Shown: piece after piece, positions 45,170 through 56,514 of the stretch
How the letters are laid out: every line of letters starts with the position of its first letter
Numbering within the stretch: the stretch's first letter is position 1
From: Schistocerca nitens
Lineage: Eukaryota; Arthropoda; Insecta; Orthoptera; Acrididae
Direction: 5' to 3'
DNA: 64,000 bases
Assembly: GCF_023898315.1 (NCBI RefSeq)
Contig: NC_064621.1
Coordinates: forward strand, 130,942,521 to 131,006,520
Translations under genes and position numbers: made by a program
The notes under the pieces: generated by a model
The model's database searches: none
What the model was told of the DNA's origin: nothing
What the model saw: the letters and a program-made list of their open reading frames with translations, nothing else

Positions 45170-45620
45170 TTGAGCAACTGAATAAAGCGTTGGTCCACCT
45201 CTGACCCTTATGCAAGCAGCTATTGGGCTTGGTATTGATTAGTAGCGTTGTTGGATGTCGTTCTGAGGAATATCATGCCAAATTCGGTCCAATTAGTGTG
45301 TTATATCGTTGAAACCCCGAGCTGGTTGGAGGACTCTGCTCATAAAGCTTTAAACGTTCTCAGTTGCGAAGAGATTCGGTGACTGTGTTAGCTAATGTAG
45401 GGTTTGGTAAGCACAAAGAAAAGCAGTAGAAGCAATCGCCGTGTGCGGCCGGACGTCATCTTGTTGAAATGTAATCCCATGAAGGGCAACAAAACGGGGC
45501 GCAGACTGTCGTCGACCTACTGCCGTGTTGTAAGAGTACTGCGTATGGCAACCAAAGGAACTTTGCATCGTAGGTCAGAATAACACAGGCATTGCAGCAC
45601 AGTATTCATCCGCTGACACC
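45170..45620 (-). pseudogene. Tc1-like relic
   Basis: The minus strand carries a degenerate Tc1-type C-terminal end (the CAAGCAGCTATTGGGCTTGG region corresponds to the PI.ACI.ARGG-like tail) and, further up, the WP...SPNLF-like region near 45360. Stops and indels are throughout. Assignment is weak and based on the order of short motifs. Confidence 0.45.
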
Positions 45621-45639
45621 GGGCAAACGACTTTCAAGT

Positions 45640-45885
45640 GAAACTGTCTCACGCGTACGGGAATATACATAACGGATGTACGCGTACAGCCTGTAGGCGC
45701 ATAGTTGACGACATATTGAAGTTTGGGTCTGATCGCGAGTCGTCCACCGGTTGTCAAATGGCAAGGCGACCGCTCGCGGTAAGTGGGAAATTAGGGTTCG
45801 AGTCCCGGTTCGGCACAAATTTTCGTTGTCATTCCATTCTACAGCTACGGTTATCCATATCCGCAACTGTGAATACATTTAATGT
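45640..45885 (+). mobile_element. tRNA-derived SINE, separate family
   Basis: A tRNA-like module at about 45755-45820: GCAAGGCGACCGCTCGCGG followed by a B box GGGTTCGAGTCCC and GGTTCGGCACA, then a short body CAAATTTTCGTTGTCATTCC. It differs from SINE-A to D. No clear target duplication was found, so the limits are approximate. Confidence 0.5.
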
Positions 45886-46177
45886 ATTTCATGACGGCTG
45901 TAGTCACCGCAATATCTGTTTCCTTGGACGGCAGTCACTAGAAAACACAAGTTCGTAGACAGTTGTCGACACAGTTGTGATAGCGTTGGCGCGTAGGCAC
46001 AGTTCACCGAAGACAGAAGTCTCTTCACTCCCCGAAGATTGACACGGGCTGTGTTATGGCGAGTAGACAGCACAACGACGTTACTGCGACAGGAACTTCC
46101 TGGAAGTAGGCAGGATCCAACATCGCACAGAACTGCCCTCCTGGCCTCTGGCGAAGCTATTTCAGGGCACAGCAGCG

Positions 46178-46378
46178 CCGGCCGGAGTGGCCGAGCGGTT
46201 CCAGGCGCTATAGTCTGGAACAGCGCTGCCGCTACGGTCGCAGCTACGAATCCTGCCTCGGGCATGGATTTGTGTAATGTCATTCGGTTAGTTGGGTTTA
46301 AGTAGGTCTAAGTTCTAGTGGACTGATGACCTCATAAGTTAAGTCCCATAGTGCTCAGCGCCATTTGAACCATTTTGA
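46178..46378 (+). mobile_element. SINE-A
   Basis: Complete SINE-A with a damaged B box (GCAGCTACGAATCC). The right end CCATTTGAACCATTTTGA is present. The flanking duplication is weak (CACAGCAGC / CCGCAGCAG). Confidence 0.82.
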
Positions 46379-46718
46379 CAGAGCCGCAGCAGTGGGGCAT
46401 CGGAACTGCGGAAGGCACGGCTACTTCCTAGTATCTCGTTGGCGCCACGTGAACCCACGTTGTTGTACAGTATCTTTGTCGTGGTCGGTATTACTTGCGA
46501 CGCTCTCGACACTCGACGACATCCCACGTCTCATTCTGACGATTCCTTCGTGGTTCGTCCTTTTTTTGTCTTACTGTTGGAGTGTGGTTGAAGCATGACA
46601 TAAGCGTATCTGTCATCCGTGTTCATTTCGACTCGATGAGCAGGTGTTGTTGCTGGCAGAGATGGAAGTTCTTGTGCACTGAATTTATACCTCGGTATAT
46701 CGTCACATCACCTACATA

Positions 46719-47799
46719 CACTACTGGCCATTAAAATTGCTACACCACGAAGATGACATGCTACAGACGCGAAATTTAACCGACAGGAACAAGATACTGT
46801 GATATGCAAATTATTAGCTTTTCAGAGCATTCACACAAGGTTGGCGCCGGTGGCGACACCTACAATGTGCTGCCATGAGGACAGTTTCCAACCGATTTCT
46901 CATAAACAAACAGCAGTTGACCGGCGTTGCCTGGTGAAACGTTGTTTGATGCCTCGTGTAAGGAGGAAAAATGCTTTCCACCACGTTTCCGACTTTGATA
47001 AAGGTCGGATTGTAGCCTATCGTGACATTGCTGCTCGCGTTGGTCGAGATCCAATGACTGCTAGAAGAATATGGATTCGGTGGGTTCAGGAGGGTAATAC
47101 GGAACGCCGTGTTGGATCCCAACGGCCTCGTATCACTAGCAGTGGAGATGACAGGCATCTTATCCGCATGGGTGTAAAGGATCGTGCAGCCACGTCTCGA
47201 TCCCTGAGTCAACAGATGGGGACGTTTGCAAGACAACAACCATCTGCACGAACAGTTCGACGACGTTTGCAGCAGCATGGACTATCAGCTCGGAGACCAT
47301 AGCTGCGGTTACCCTTGACGCTGCATCACAGACAGGAGAGCCTGTGATGGTGTACTCAACGACGAACCAGGGTGCACGAATGGCAAAACGTCATTTTTTC
47401 TGGTGAATGCAGGTTCTGTTTACTGCATCATGATGGTCGCATCCGTGTTTGGCGACATAGCCGTGAACGCACATTGGAAGTGTGTATTCGTCATCGCCAT
47501 ACTGGCGTATCACCCGGCGTGATGGTATGGGGTGCCATTGGTTACACGTTTCGGTCACCTCTTGTTCGCATTGACGGCACTTTGAACAGTAGACGTTACA
47601 TTTCAGATGTGTTACGACCCGTGGCTCTACCCTTACGGTCAGAGGTGGTTGTTCTGGGTACTGATTTCTCAGGATCTATGCAACCAAATTGCGTCAAAAT
47701 GTAATCACATAACAGTTCTAGTATAATATAGTTTTCCAATTAATACCAGTTTATCATCTGCATTTCTTCTTGGTGTAGTAATTTCAATGGCCAGTAGTG
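46719..47799 (+). mobile_element. Tc1-A transposon, copy 5, internally deleted
   Basis: 1081 bp between TA sites 46717-46718 and 47800-47801. Both ends are intact; about 300 bp are missing at 47634, joining TCTACCCTTA directly to CGGTCAGAGG. Such a copy could only move with help from another transposase, the usual first step toward a MITE. Confidence 0.9.
46949..47664 (+). pseudogene. Tc1-A transposase pseudogene, DNA-binding half open
   Basis: The frame MPRVRRKNAFHH at 46949 is open to 47302, where Trp TGG has become TAG. Downstream the first catalytic Asp is changed (FSGECRF), and the deletion removes the second Asp and the Glu. If expressed, the product would be a DNA-binding fragment only. 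Confidence 0.83.
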
Positions 47800-47827
47800 T
47801 ATTTGATCACGCAACTTTCCTTCTATA

Positions 47828-48870
47828 CAGGTTGGTTATAAGAGCGTGCAAAAATTCAAAAGGACATAGAGGATGTTCCACTGAACAATTTGAGATAAGG
47901 AACCTGGGGTCGGAGAAGCCAGCCTAAAGATATAATAGGAATATTACATTGCTTACATTTAACTCCAAATACCATCACTGACCCAAAGAAGCTATTATTT
48001 GTTCTGTATCTTAGAAAACGTGCTGAAACTGACGGCCATCAATCTCTGTGCAAGCATAACACCGGTGAACAAGATGACGCACCCTGACAAATATCCCTGG
48101 CGTGTTTCGAATCACATCATAGGCAGCTGCAATTCTGGCGACTAATTCCATCTACGTATCCACTGGGGTCTCATACACAAGTCAGATGACCTCGCAGGCC
48201 ATTGAATCGGGCCTTCCAATCCAGTGACCAGGGACACAGCATTCAGATGGTTGCGGACATCCACTCTGAAGTGAGGCGGTGCAACGTCATTTCCTCTCAC
48301 GAACAGCCAAGGTTACGTTCTCCAACAATTCAGGCAGAACTCTTTGCGGGAACCTTAAGGACAGGTGGCCAGTCAGACGGCCAGGTAGAAGATATGGCCC
48401 AATGAGATAGTGGCCTACAGCGCCTGCCAAGATATTCACAGCAAAACGTACTTGATGGTGTCACTGGACTACAGAGTGTGGGTTTTCCTCGTGCCACGCA
48501 TGGCTGTTCCAGCTGTTCGAAATACCATCACGATCAAATGAGGCCTCGTCAGGAAAAAAGCACGATTTTGAGGAATTCTGTTGGAACAATCCATTGTTGG
48601 AGCAACCAATGACACAGTGCGACCCTTGGTGCAAATTCTTTCAAGCATTGCACAGACTCATTCTGGGTTATATGTACGTAATTGTTGTTCGTGGAGGACT
48701 CGCCACACGTTAGTATGTGCAGTGCACATTTCATTTGCAATACGACGAGCGCTTGTAGTGGGGTCCGCCGCAACACGTTGCAGCACCTCGTCTACAAAAC
48801 CGGGTAAGCGCGTGCTCCTCATGTTGCCAGGTCCCTCGTTTCTTCTAACCGATTAAGCAGTCTCCTACAT
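47828..48870 (-). pseudogene. mariner-group transposase relic
   Basis: Read on the minus strand from 48820: MRSTRLPGFVDEVLQRV, then SARRIANEMCTAHTNVWRVL (helix-turn-helix) near 48700, and near 48210-48130 a segment W.GLEGPIQWPARSSDL and YETPVD.. typical of the third-acid region and tail of the insect mariner group with an 'LVYETPV' tail. Several stops and indels. It is in the same broad group as the intact element at 54364. Confidence 0.6.
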
Positions 48871-49265
48871 TCGTCGGTCGAGAGAAATAAACACCAGCCG
48901 TGACGGATGATGCCTGTTAGGAAATCGTTCCCAGTACAGCCTTTCAGTAGCGAGAGCATTGCAACGTACTTCCCTACACACGGAGCGTGTCTATGAGTTC
49001 TGTGTAACTGTACCGGTACTGCTCAGTAGTATTGTACTGTTAGTTTCTGAATAGCACTAGGAAATGAATGGATCTGTCGTTGATTCATAATACTAGCTGT
49101 CACGGGACAACGTAAATGCGATACAAGAGACAATATGGACAAGTAAAGTAAACAAAACCTGTATCATGGCTTCCTATTAATTAGGTTCGTGGTCTTTGTT
49201 TCCTTGTAGGAAACAAAGAGTTTCCATGTAAATAAACTGCACAGTACGTGTAAATTCGCACGCAT

Positions 49266-50275
49266 GTTGTTGTTGTTGTTGATGTTGTGGTCTTCAGTCC
49301 TGAGACTGGTTTGATGCAGCTATCCATGCTACTCTATCCTGTGCAAGCTCCTCCATCCTTCTGAATATGCTTAGTGTATTCATCTCTTGGTCTCCCTCTA
49401 CGATTTTTACCCTCCACGGTGCCCTCCAATGCTAAGTTGGTGATCCCTTGATGTCTCAGAACATGTCCTACCAACCGATCCCTCCTTGTAGTCAAGTTGT
49501 GCCACAAACTCCTCCCCAAATCTATTCAATGCCTCGTCATCAGTTACGTGATCTACCCATCTAATCTTCAGCATTCTTCTGTAGCACCACATTTCGAAAG
49601 CTTCTATTCTCTTCTTGTCCAAACTAGTTATAGTCCATGTTTCACTTCCATACATGGCTACACTCCATACAAATACTTTCAGAAACGACTTCCTGACACT
49701 TAAATCTTTACTCGATGTTAACAAATTTCTGTTGTTCAGAAACGGTTTCCTTGCCTTTTCCAGTGTACATTTTGTATCCTCTCTACTTCGACCATCATCA
49801 GTTATTTTCCTCCCCAAATTGCAAAACTCCTTTACTACTTTAAACCTCTCATTTCCTAATCTAATCCCCTCAGCATCACCCGACTTAATTCGACTACATC
49901 CACTATCCTCGTTTTGGTTTTGTTGTTGTTCATCTTATATCCTCCTTTCAAGACACTGTCCATTCTGTTCAACTGCTCTTCCAAGTCCTTTGCTGTCTCT
50001 GACATAATTAAAATGTCATCGGCGAACCTCAAAGCTTTTATTTCTTCTCCATGGATTTTAATTCCTTCTCCGAATTTTTCTTTTGTTTACTTTACTGCTT
50101 TCTCAATATACAAATTGAATAACAACAGGGAGGCGCTACAACCCTGTCTCACTCCCTTCCCAACCACTGCTTCCCTTTCATATCCCTCGACTCTTATAAC
50201 TGCCATCTGGTTTCTGTACAAATTATAAATAGCCTTTCTCTCCCTGTATTTTACCCCTGCCACCTTCAGAATTTG
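49266..50275 (-). mobile_element. 5'-truncated RTE-like LINE copy
   Basis: Carries the last ~1 kb of the element (motif B to C-terminus plus TTG tail, inverted). It is flanked by AATTCGCACGCAT (49253-49265) and AATTCGTATGCAT (50276-50288), a 13-bp duplication with two C-to-T type differences. Minus-strand frame 49407-49817 retains the thumb and C-terminal region (GRKITDDGRSRED; WCYRRMLKIRWVDH). Confidence 0.9.
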
Positions 50276-50402
50276 AATTCGTATGCATATTTGTTATAAA
50301 CAAGTTGGCAGACAGTAATGCTAGACAAAGCGGTAGACACGTTTACTTCCAATATGTTCTTAAGCTGGCGTCTCCAACCCCACTTTTCCTACTTCAACTT
50401 TG

Positions 50403-50742
50403 GCTCAAATGGCTCTGAGCACTATGTGACTTAACTTCTGAGGTCATCAGTCCACTGAGTTCATCAGTCCCCAGTTGTCAAAGGAGTTCAGAGCCACCAT
50501 TGTGAGTTTCAGTTGAGTTGTTTAGCATACCTCAAGGCACTACAAATGATTCAGATGGCTCTGAGCACTATAGGAGTTAACTGCTGAGGTTATCAATCGT
50601 CTAGAACTTAGAACTACTTAAACCTAACTAACCGAAGGACATCTCACACATCCATGCCCGCGTCAGGATTCGAACCTGCGACCGTAGCGGTGGCGCGGTT
50701 CCAGACTGTAGGGCCTAGAACCGCTCGGCCACTCCGTCCAGC
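50403..50742 (-). mobile_element. SINE-A composite (partial plus full copy)
   Basis: A 3'-body fragment (50403-50476) is followed by a complete but diverged SINE-A (50545-50742). CTACTTCAACTT / CTACTTCAAATT flank the whole block (about 50390-50401 and 50741-50752), suggesting one original insertion later rearranged or partly duplicated. Confidence 0.65.
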
Positions 50743-50929
50743 TACTTCAAATTGTTCAGTGGCGCGTTCTCTTTGTCCTGTTACATTTTTGCACCTCTTC
50801 CGGAAACACCCTGTATCGTGCATGCACAATGCATCAAATTGTGATAGCGGATATCCTTTCTTTTGGTATAATTTTAATGACCAGCAGTGTAGGCAATAAT
50901 TTCTCTTCGACATTATTGACTAGGACAGA

Positions 50930-51640
50930 GTTTGCCGAGAAGCAGCGCGGTATTCAGAGCCTCTAATGTTTGTGTGAGGCTGGTGTGCGGGTAGGGCGGC
51001 TTTTGCGGGTACGGGAGGAGGTGGGAGGTAGGAGCAAAGAGCGCTCCCGCTTAATTAAGCAAGACGATGCCGACGGGAGGCGTGGAGTGCAGCCAAACTA
51101 GGCGACTGCCGAGAATGCAAATGAGGCGCTCCGGCTGGCTGGGTGGCGCCCGAGCTGCGGGGGCGGCTATTAGATTCGGCGGAGACACGGGCCGACCGCT
51201 GATTAGCCGCCGGGGCGGCGTCTTTGATCAGCGGCGCCGCGGCGGCAGGGGGCGGCGGTGGCGGGGGCGGGGGCGGCCTCGTTAGCGACCGCTGTAGAGC
51301 GGCGTGGGTGGCAGACATGGATATCGACTGCCAAGTGGCCCGGCCAGCCACCTGGACCGCTGACGGCGCGTAATTAGCGAGCCGCGCCAGACACGCCGTC
51401 GCGGCTCATTTACGCGGCGGGGCGGGCGCAGACACAGGCGCCGCCGCCGCCGCTGCTCGCCCCCGCCCCCGCCCACCCCGTGTCTGCCGCGCCAGATCTG
51501 CCGACCCGCGGCAGAGAGGCGTATCCACAGCAGGCACACGCGCGCGCCGCCCAGCACCTGCGACACAACGAGTCCGCTTTTCACCGTGTGAGGTTTCCCG
51601 AATTCGAAGTCTATCACATACTAAATTCCGAGCCCTCATT
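50930..51640. other. GC/CpG-rich island
   Basis: The most GC-rich stretch of the window, with GCGGCGGC/GGGGCGGGGGCGG runs (51225-51290; 51410-51480). Embedded AT-core motifs recall transcription-factor sites: GCTTAATTAAGC (51047), ATGCAAATGAG (51115), TCTTTGATC (51220), GTAATTAGC (51370). No coding gene recognised. This is a regulatory-island candidate by composition and motif content only. Confidence 0.42.
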
Positions 51641-51743
51641 TAACTAAACCCGCAAATCCAAATTTTGGATTTGTTCAATAACACCGAATAAAGCAACTGG
51701 CTGCAGTCCATGCGAGGAGACTTCCCGTAAGCTTCTATTGTGC

Positions 51744-52300
51744 TAACAAGGGAAACTCCCCATCACGAGTCCCCTCAGCGGTAAGGTGGCCTAGTGGATA
51801 GCTTGTCAAAAACTGAACACAGTTCAAAAAATGTTCAAATGTGTGTGAAATCTTACGGGACTCAACTGCTCAGGTCATCAGTCCGTAAGCTTACACACTA
51901 CTGAACCTAAATTACCCTAAGGACAAACACACACACCCATGCCCGAGGGGGACTCGAACCTCCGCCGGGACCAGCCGCACAGTCCATGACTGCAGCAGCG
52001 AGACCGCTCGGCTAATCCCGCGCGGCGCGAACACAGATCAAGCATGAAACTAGGAAGAAGGTGTGCTGAAAGAAAAATTAGAAACAGTGAATGAAGAAGT
52101 ACAATATAGAGCAACATGAATGTGCAGTGGCGTTATGGTTAAGCTGCCGGCATAGTACGGAGTAGCTCAGCGTGTTCGGCCCTCTTGTAACGCATATATG
52201 CATTCCCTTCACGTGTTTAAGCCAAGTATTGCGCACATTTATGCTATCGGGAATGCTCAGTGGCAGCCAGGCTACATGTTCACTTAACAACTAAGAGTCA
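51744..52300 (+). repeat. Decayed copy of the foldback-type repeat (relative of 43539-44654)
   Basis: Starts CTAACAAGGGAAACTCCCC and contains AACTGAACACAG and GTAGCTCAGCGTGTTCGG segments, as in the 43.5-kb copy. Interrupted by SINE-B at 51826-52028; heavily diverged to the right. Confidence 0.55.
51826..52028 (-). mobile_element. SINE-B, full length
   Basis: Flanked by GAACACAGTTC / GAACACAGATC (51815-51825, 52029-52039), an 11-bp duplication with one difference. Confidence 0.88.
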
Positions 52301-52320
52301 GCAAGAGCATTAGTGATGAA

Positions 52321-52540
52321 TTAAAAAAATGGTTCAAATGGCTCAGAGCACTAAGGGACTTAACATCTATGGTCATCAGTCCCATAGAACTTAGAACTAC
52401 TTAAACCTAACTAACCTAAGGACATCACACAACACCCAGTCATCACGAGGCAGATAAAACCCCTAACCCCGCCGGGAATCGAACCCGGGAACCCGGGCGC
52501 GGGAAGCGAGAACGCTACCGCACGACCACGAGCTGCGGAC
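52321..52540 (-). mobile_element. SINE-C, full length
   Basis: Minus-strand SINE-C with the complete head (GTCCGCAGCTCGTGGTCG) and B box GGTTCGATTCCCGG. A short duplication TGATGAA flanks it (52314-52320, 52541-52547). Confidence 0.9.
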
Positions 52541-52799
52541 TGATGAAATCATAGGATCCGACTATTCGGGAGTAGGATCTTACAATCTGAGACAGTGTTC
52601 CGTGACAAACTTCCGTCAGAATGTCCGCAAACGTGACGTCAGATCCGCCTAGCAACAGCGATCTGGACGGCCATTGGCTGAAAGTTTGGAGACATATATA
52701 TACCGTGTGATCAAAAAGTCAGTATAAATTTGAAAACTGAATAAATCATGGAATGGCGACTGAGCGCTACTACTGTGCGACGACGGACTTACCGAAGCA

Positions 52800-52802
<3 letters not shown>

Positions 52803-52851
<49 letters not shown>
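52803..52851. repeat. (TA)n microsatellite, about 24 units
   Basis: An uninterrupted AT dinucleotide run. The sequence just after it (52855-52930) belongs to the AACAAATGCAACGA repeat family. Confidence 0.95.
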
Positions 52852-52852
<1 letters not shown>

Positions 52853-52933
52853 TGGCTGAATGAATCAACTATGAACTTGAACGGGTGTCATGGAACGTCG
52901 GCTCGGAACAAATGCAACGAACGATTATGAGCA

Positions 52934-53079
52934 GCCGGCCGGTGTGGCCGAGCGGTTCTAGGCTCTTCAGTCTGGAACCGCGCGACCGCTACGGTCGCAG
53001 GTTCGAATTCTTCCTCGGGCATGGATGTGTGTGATGTCCTTAGGTTAGTTAGGTTTAAGTAGTTCCAAGTTCTAGGGGA
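52934..53079 (+). mobile_element. SINE-A, 3'-truncated
   Basis: The head is intact (GCCGGCCGGTGTGGCCGAGC), but the copy stops at TTCTAGGGG, before the conserved hairpin's right arm, and passes into unrelated sequence. Confidence 0.82.
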
Positions 53080-53109
53080 ATTTATGCCGTAAATGACAAC
53101 AGATTTAAG

Positions 53110-53985
53110 AAATTAACATGAAAGGAATGCAACAGAGTCCTTTCACCTCTTTCCAGGGACAATGGAGTGGCCGATGGCGTTCACCTCATGACCCGCAGCA
53201 ACAGCGTTTGCGTAGAATTGTCAGTGCTAACACAGAAGTAACACTGCGAGCAATAATTAGAGAAATCAAAACGGGACATACGACGAATGTATCGATTAGA
53301 ACGATGCGGCGAAATGTGGCGTCAATGCAGTGTGGCAGAAGACGACCGACGAGAGTGCCTATGCTAACAGCACGACGCAGCCTCCAGTGCCTATCCTGGA
53401 CTCATGATCCTATCGGTTGGACCCCACACGACTGTAAAACTGTGGCTGTATCAGATGAGTTCCCATAATGTGGTGCAGATCCCACGAAGACAAGGACCTA
53501 AGATTTCAACAAGGCACTAAGCAAGCTGGTGGTGGTTCCACAACAGTGTGGACTGTGTTTACGTGGAATGGAATGGGTCCTCTGCTAAAACTGAACCGAT
53601 CATTGTCTGTAAATGGTTGTGTTCGGCTAGTTGCAGACCATTTGCAGCCATTCACGGACTTTGCTTTCCCAAACAACGGTATAATTTTTATGGTTGACAA
53701 TGCGCCGTGTTAGTACGGTTTGGGCAACTGTAACGAATAATTTGACGACCCACAGCACTAGACATGAATAACAATTGTGAGGTCAGTTTGTGCACAAAAT
53801 CCTGCACCGGCATCACTTTCGCAATTATCGACGGCTGTAGATACGGTGTGGCTCAGTATTTCTGCAGGGAACTTGCAGTGACTTGCTGAGTCCATGCCAC
53901 GTCGAGTTGCTACACTAGACTGGGCAAAAGGAGGTTCGACATGATATTAGGATGTATCCGAAGACTTCTGTCACCTGAACGTACA
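53110..53985 (+). pseudogene. Tc1-like relic, family Tc1-D
   Basis: Homologous to the relic at 10452-13822. Frame 53118-53468 covers the DNA-binding half and reaches the first catalytic Asp (VAVSDEF). 53468-53713 covers the centre and the second Asp region (IIFMVDNAPC). The expected Pro-Ile-Glu motif is lost (near 53765). The right end near 53975 keeps part of a CTTCTGTCACCT terminus; the left end is unclear. Confidence 0.7.
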
Positions 53986-54363
53986 GAACTATTGGTAAGT
54001 ACCACTGGGGTTGTAGAAGACCATTGCATTAAATCTACAAGACGTGCAGAAAAATGACACACATAAGTGGCTAGAACATCTCTCCAAGTTTCGAATTTTA
54101 AAATGTCCCATGGCAGCTGCAGAGAGGCAACCCAGTGGACTGATTTGCAAAAAGGGCCACTGGTGCAGTTCCCTCGGCAGTTCGTGTTAGCAACATCTAT
54201 AAGTGGTAACCGTGTATTGACATCTGTCTTGTATCAAACCATGACCCTACTGATCTCCTATAATGTATGTTGAAACTTAACAGTTTCTCTATCCATTGAC
54301 ATCTGTACGTTTTCTGTATATCACACTGTTTTCTCACAGTCGCCTTCTGAAACCCTGTAGATA

Positions 54364-55911
54364 CAGGGTGTTTCAAAAATGACCGGTATATTTGAAACGG
54401 CAATAAAAACTAAACGAGCAGCGATAGAAATACACCGTTTGTTGCAATATGCTTGGGACAACAGTACATTTTCAGGCGGACAAACTTTCGAAATTACAGT
54501 AGTTACAATTTTCAACAACAGATGGCGCTGCAAGTGATGTGAAAGATATAGAGGACAACGCAGTCTGTGGGTGCACCATTCTGTACGTCGTCTTTCTGCT
54601 GTAAGCGTGTGCTGTTCACAACGTGCAAGTGTGCTGTAGACAACATGGTTTATTCCTTAGAACAGAGGATTTTTCTGGTGTTGGAATTCCACCGCCTAGA
54701 ACACAGTGTTGTTGCAACAAGACGAAGTTTTCAACGGAGGTTTAATGTAACCAAAGGACCGAAAAGCGATACAATAAAGGATCTGTTTGAAAAATTTCAA
54801 CGGACTGGGAACGTGACGGATGAACGTGCTGGAAAGGTAGGGCGACCGTGTACGGCAACCACAGAGGGCAACGCGCAGCTAGTGCAGCAGGTGATCCAAC
54901 AGCGGCCTCGGGTTTCCGTTCGCCGTGTTGCAGCTGCGGTCCAAATGACGCCAACGTCCACGTATCGTCTCATGCGCCAGAGTTTACACCTCTATCCATA
55001 CAAAATTCAAACGTGGCAAATCCTCAGCGCCGCTACCATTGCTGCACGAGAGACATTCGCTAACGATATAGTGCACAGGATTGATGACGGCGATATGCAT
55101 GTGGGCAGCATTTGGTTTACTGACGAAGCTTATTTTTACCTGGACGGCTTCGTCAATAAACAGAACTGGCGCATATGGGGAACCGAAAAGCCCCATGTTG
55201 CAGTCCCATCGTCCCTGCATCCTCAAAAAGTACTGGTCTGGGCCGCCATGTCTTCCAAAGGAATCATTGGCCCATTTTTCAGATCCGAAACGATTACTGC
55301 ATCACGCTATCTGGACATTCTTCGTGAATTTGTGGCGGTACAAACTGCCTTAGACGACACTGCGAACACCTCGTGGTTTATGCAAGATGGTGCCCGGCCA
55401 CATCGCACAGCCGACGTCTTTAATTTCCTGAATGAATATTTCGATGATCGTGTGATTGCTTTGGGCTATCCGAAACATACAGGAGGCGGCGTGGATTGGC
55501 CTCCCTATTCGCCAGACATGAACCCCTGTGACTTCTTTCTGTGGGGACACTTGAAAGACCAGGTGTACCGCCAGAATCCAGAAACAATTGAACAGCTGAA
55601 GCAGTACATCTCATCTGCATGTGAAGCCATTCCGCCAGACACGTTGTCAAAGGTTTCGGGTAATTTCATTCAGAGACTACGCCATATTATTGCTACGCAT
55701 GGTGGATATGTGGAAAATATCGTACTATAGAGTTTCCCAGACCGCAGCGCCATCTGTTGTTGAAAATTGTAACTACTGTAATTTCGAAAGTTTGTCTGCC
55801 TGAAAATGTACTGTTGTCCCAAGCATATTGCAACAAACGGTGTATTTCTATCGCTGCTCGTTTAGTTTTTATTGCCGTTTCAAATATACCGGTAATTTTT
55901 GAAACACCCTG
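54364..55911 (+). mobile_element. Intact mariner-group transposon with 168-bp inverted repeats
   Basis: 1548 bp between TA sites 54362-54363 and 55912-55913. The left arm 54364-54531 and right arm 55744-55911 are reverse complements over 168 bp with only about two differences. The ends begin CAGGGTGTTTCAAAAAT. The arms frame one uninterrupted transposase. Near-identical arms plus an intact gene point to recent insertion. Confidence 0.95.
54645..55730 (+). CDS. mariner-group transposase, intact (361 aa)
   Basis: It would cut and paste the surrounding element at TA sites. The start MVYSLEQRIFLVLEFHRL at 54645 was chosen over an in-frame ATG at 54567, because homologues begin at this motif. Residues about 5-60 and 75-115 form helix-turn-helix domains around a GKVGRP segment (AT-hook-like). 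Catalytic acids are D160 (WFTDEAYF), D248 (FMQDGARPH) and D296 (MNPCDFFLWG). The last two are 47 residues apart because of an extra segment containing YPKHTGGGVDWPPYSPD, unlike DD34D of classical mariner. The C-terminus ends in the usual HIIATHGGYVE-type motif. Confidence 0.92.
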   Translation: MVYSLEQRIFLVLEFHRLEHSVVATRRSFQRRFNVTKGPKSDTIKDLFEKFQRTGNVTDERAGKVGRPCTATTEGNAQLVQQVIQQRPRVSVRRVAAAVQMTPTSTYRLMRQSLHLYPYKIQTWQILSAATIAARETFANDIVHRIDDGDMHVGSIWFTDEAYFYLDGFVNKQNWRIWGTEKPHVAVPSSLHPQKVLVWAAMSSKGIIGPFFRSETITASRYLDILREFVAVQTALDDTANTSWFMQDGARPHRTADVFNFLNEYFDDRVIALGYPKHTGGGVDWPPYSPDMNPCDFFLWGHLKDQVYRQNPETIEQLKQYISSACEAIPPDTLSKVSGNFIQRLRHIIATHGGYVENIVL

Positions 55912-55913
55912 TA

Positions 55914-56302
55914 TTTATCACAAGTCCTGTGCTAGTTACATCTTTGTAGCCTCTGCTGTCGTCTCCAGCGTCTGGAAATGAAACTTTAGACATAAGTACG
56001 TGCCTCAGACATCGACCTGAAGCCAGCATTTAGAAAAGTCACCGAAATATTTGTATAATTTGGTATGTTCACAGATCAGAGGCCTGGATGTACGTACTGA
56101 ATTCACTAGTAGATATCTACATAAGTGTCTGGCATCACCTAAAAGAGTAAAATGTGAGCAAAATTAAGATATTAACAGGTCTGTGTTTTGTGTCCAGTAC
56201 AAATGACTACATAATTTTACATTGGCGTAGGTTGTAAGAAGGAAGGGATGTTATGATTTAATATTCCGCCCCAGACAATCTTAGTAGAGATGGAATAGTT
56301 AA
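55914..56302. other. Interval with no recognised feature
   Basis: AT-rich; nothing assignable. Confidence 0.45.
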
Positions 56303-56314
56303 TGAGAAAAAGTT

Positions 56315-56514
56315 CAAAAATTTCGAATTGCTCTGAGCACTATGGGACTTAACATCTGTGGTCATCAGTCCCCTAGAACTTAGAACTACTTAAACCTAAC
56401 TAACCTAAGCACATCACACACATCCATGCCCGAGGCAGGATTCGAACCTGCGACCGTAGCGGTCACGCGGTTCCAGACTGAAGCGCCTAGAACCGCACGG
56501 CCACACCGGCCGGC
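56315..56514 (-). mobile_element. SINE-A, full length
   Basis: Flanked by the perfect 12-bp duplication TGAGAAAAAGTT (56303-56314, 56515-56526). Confidence 0.92.
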
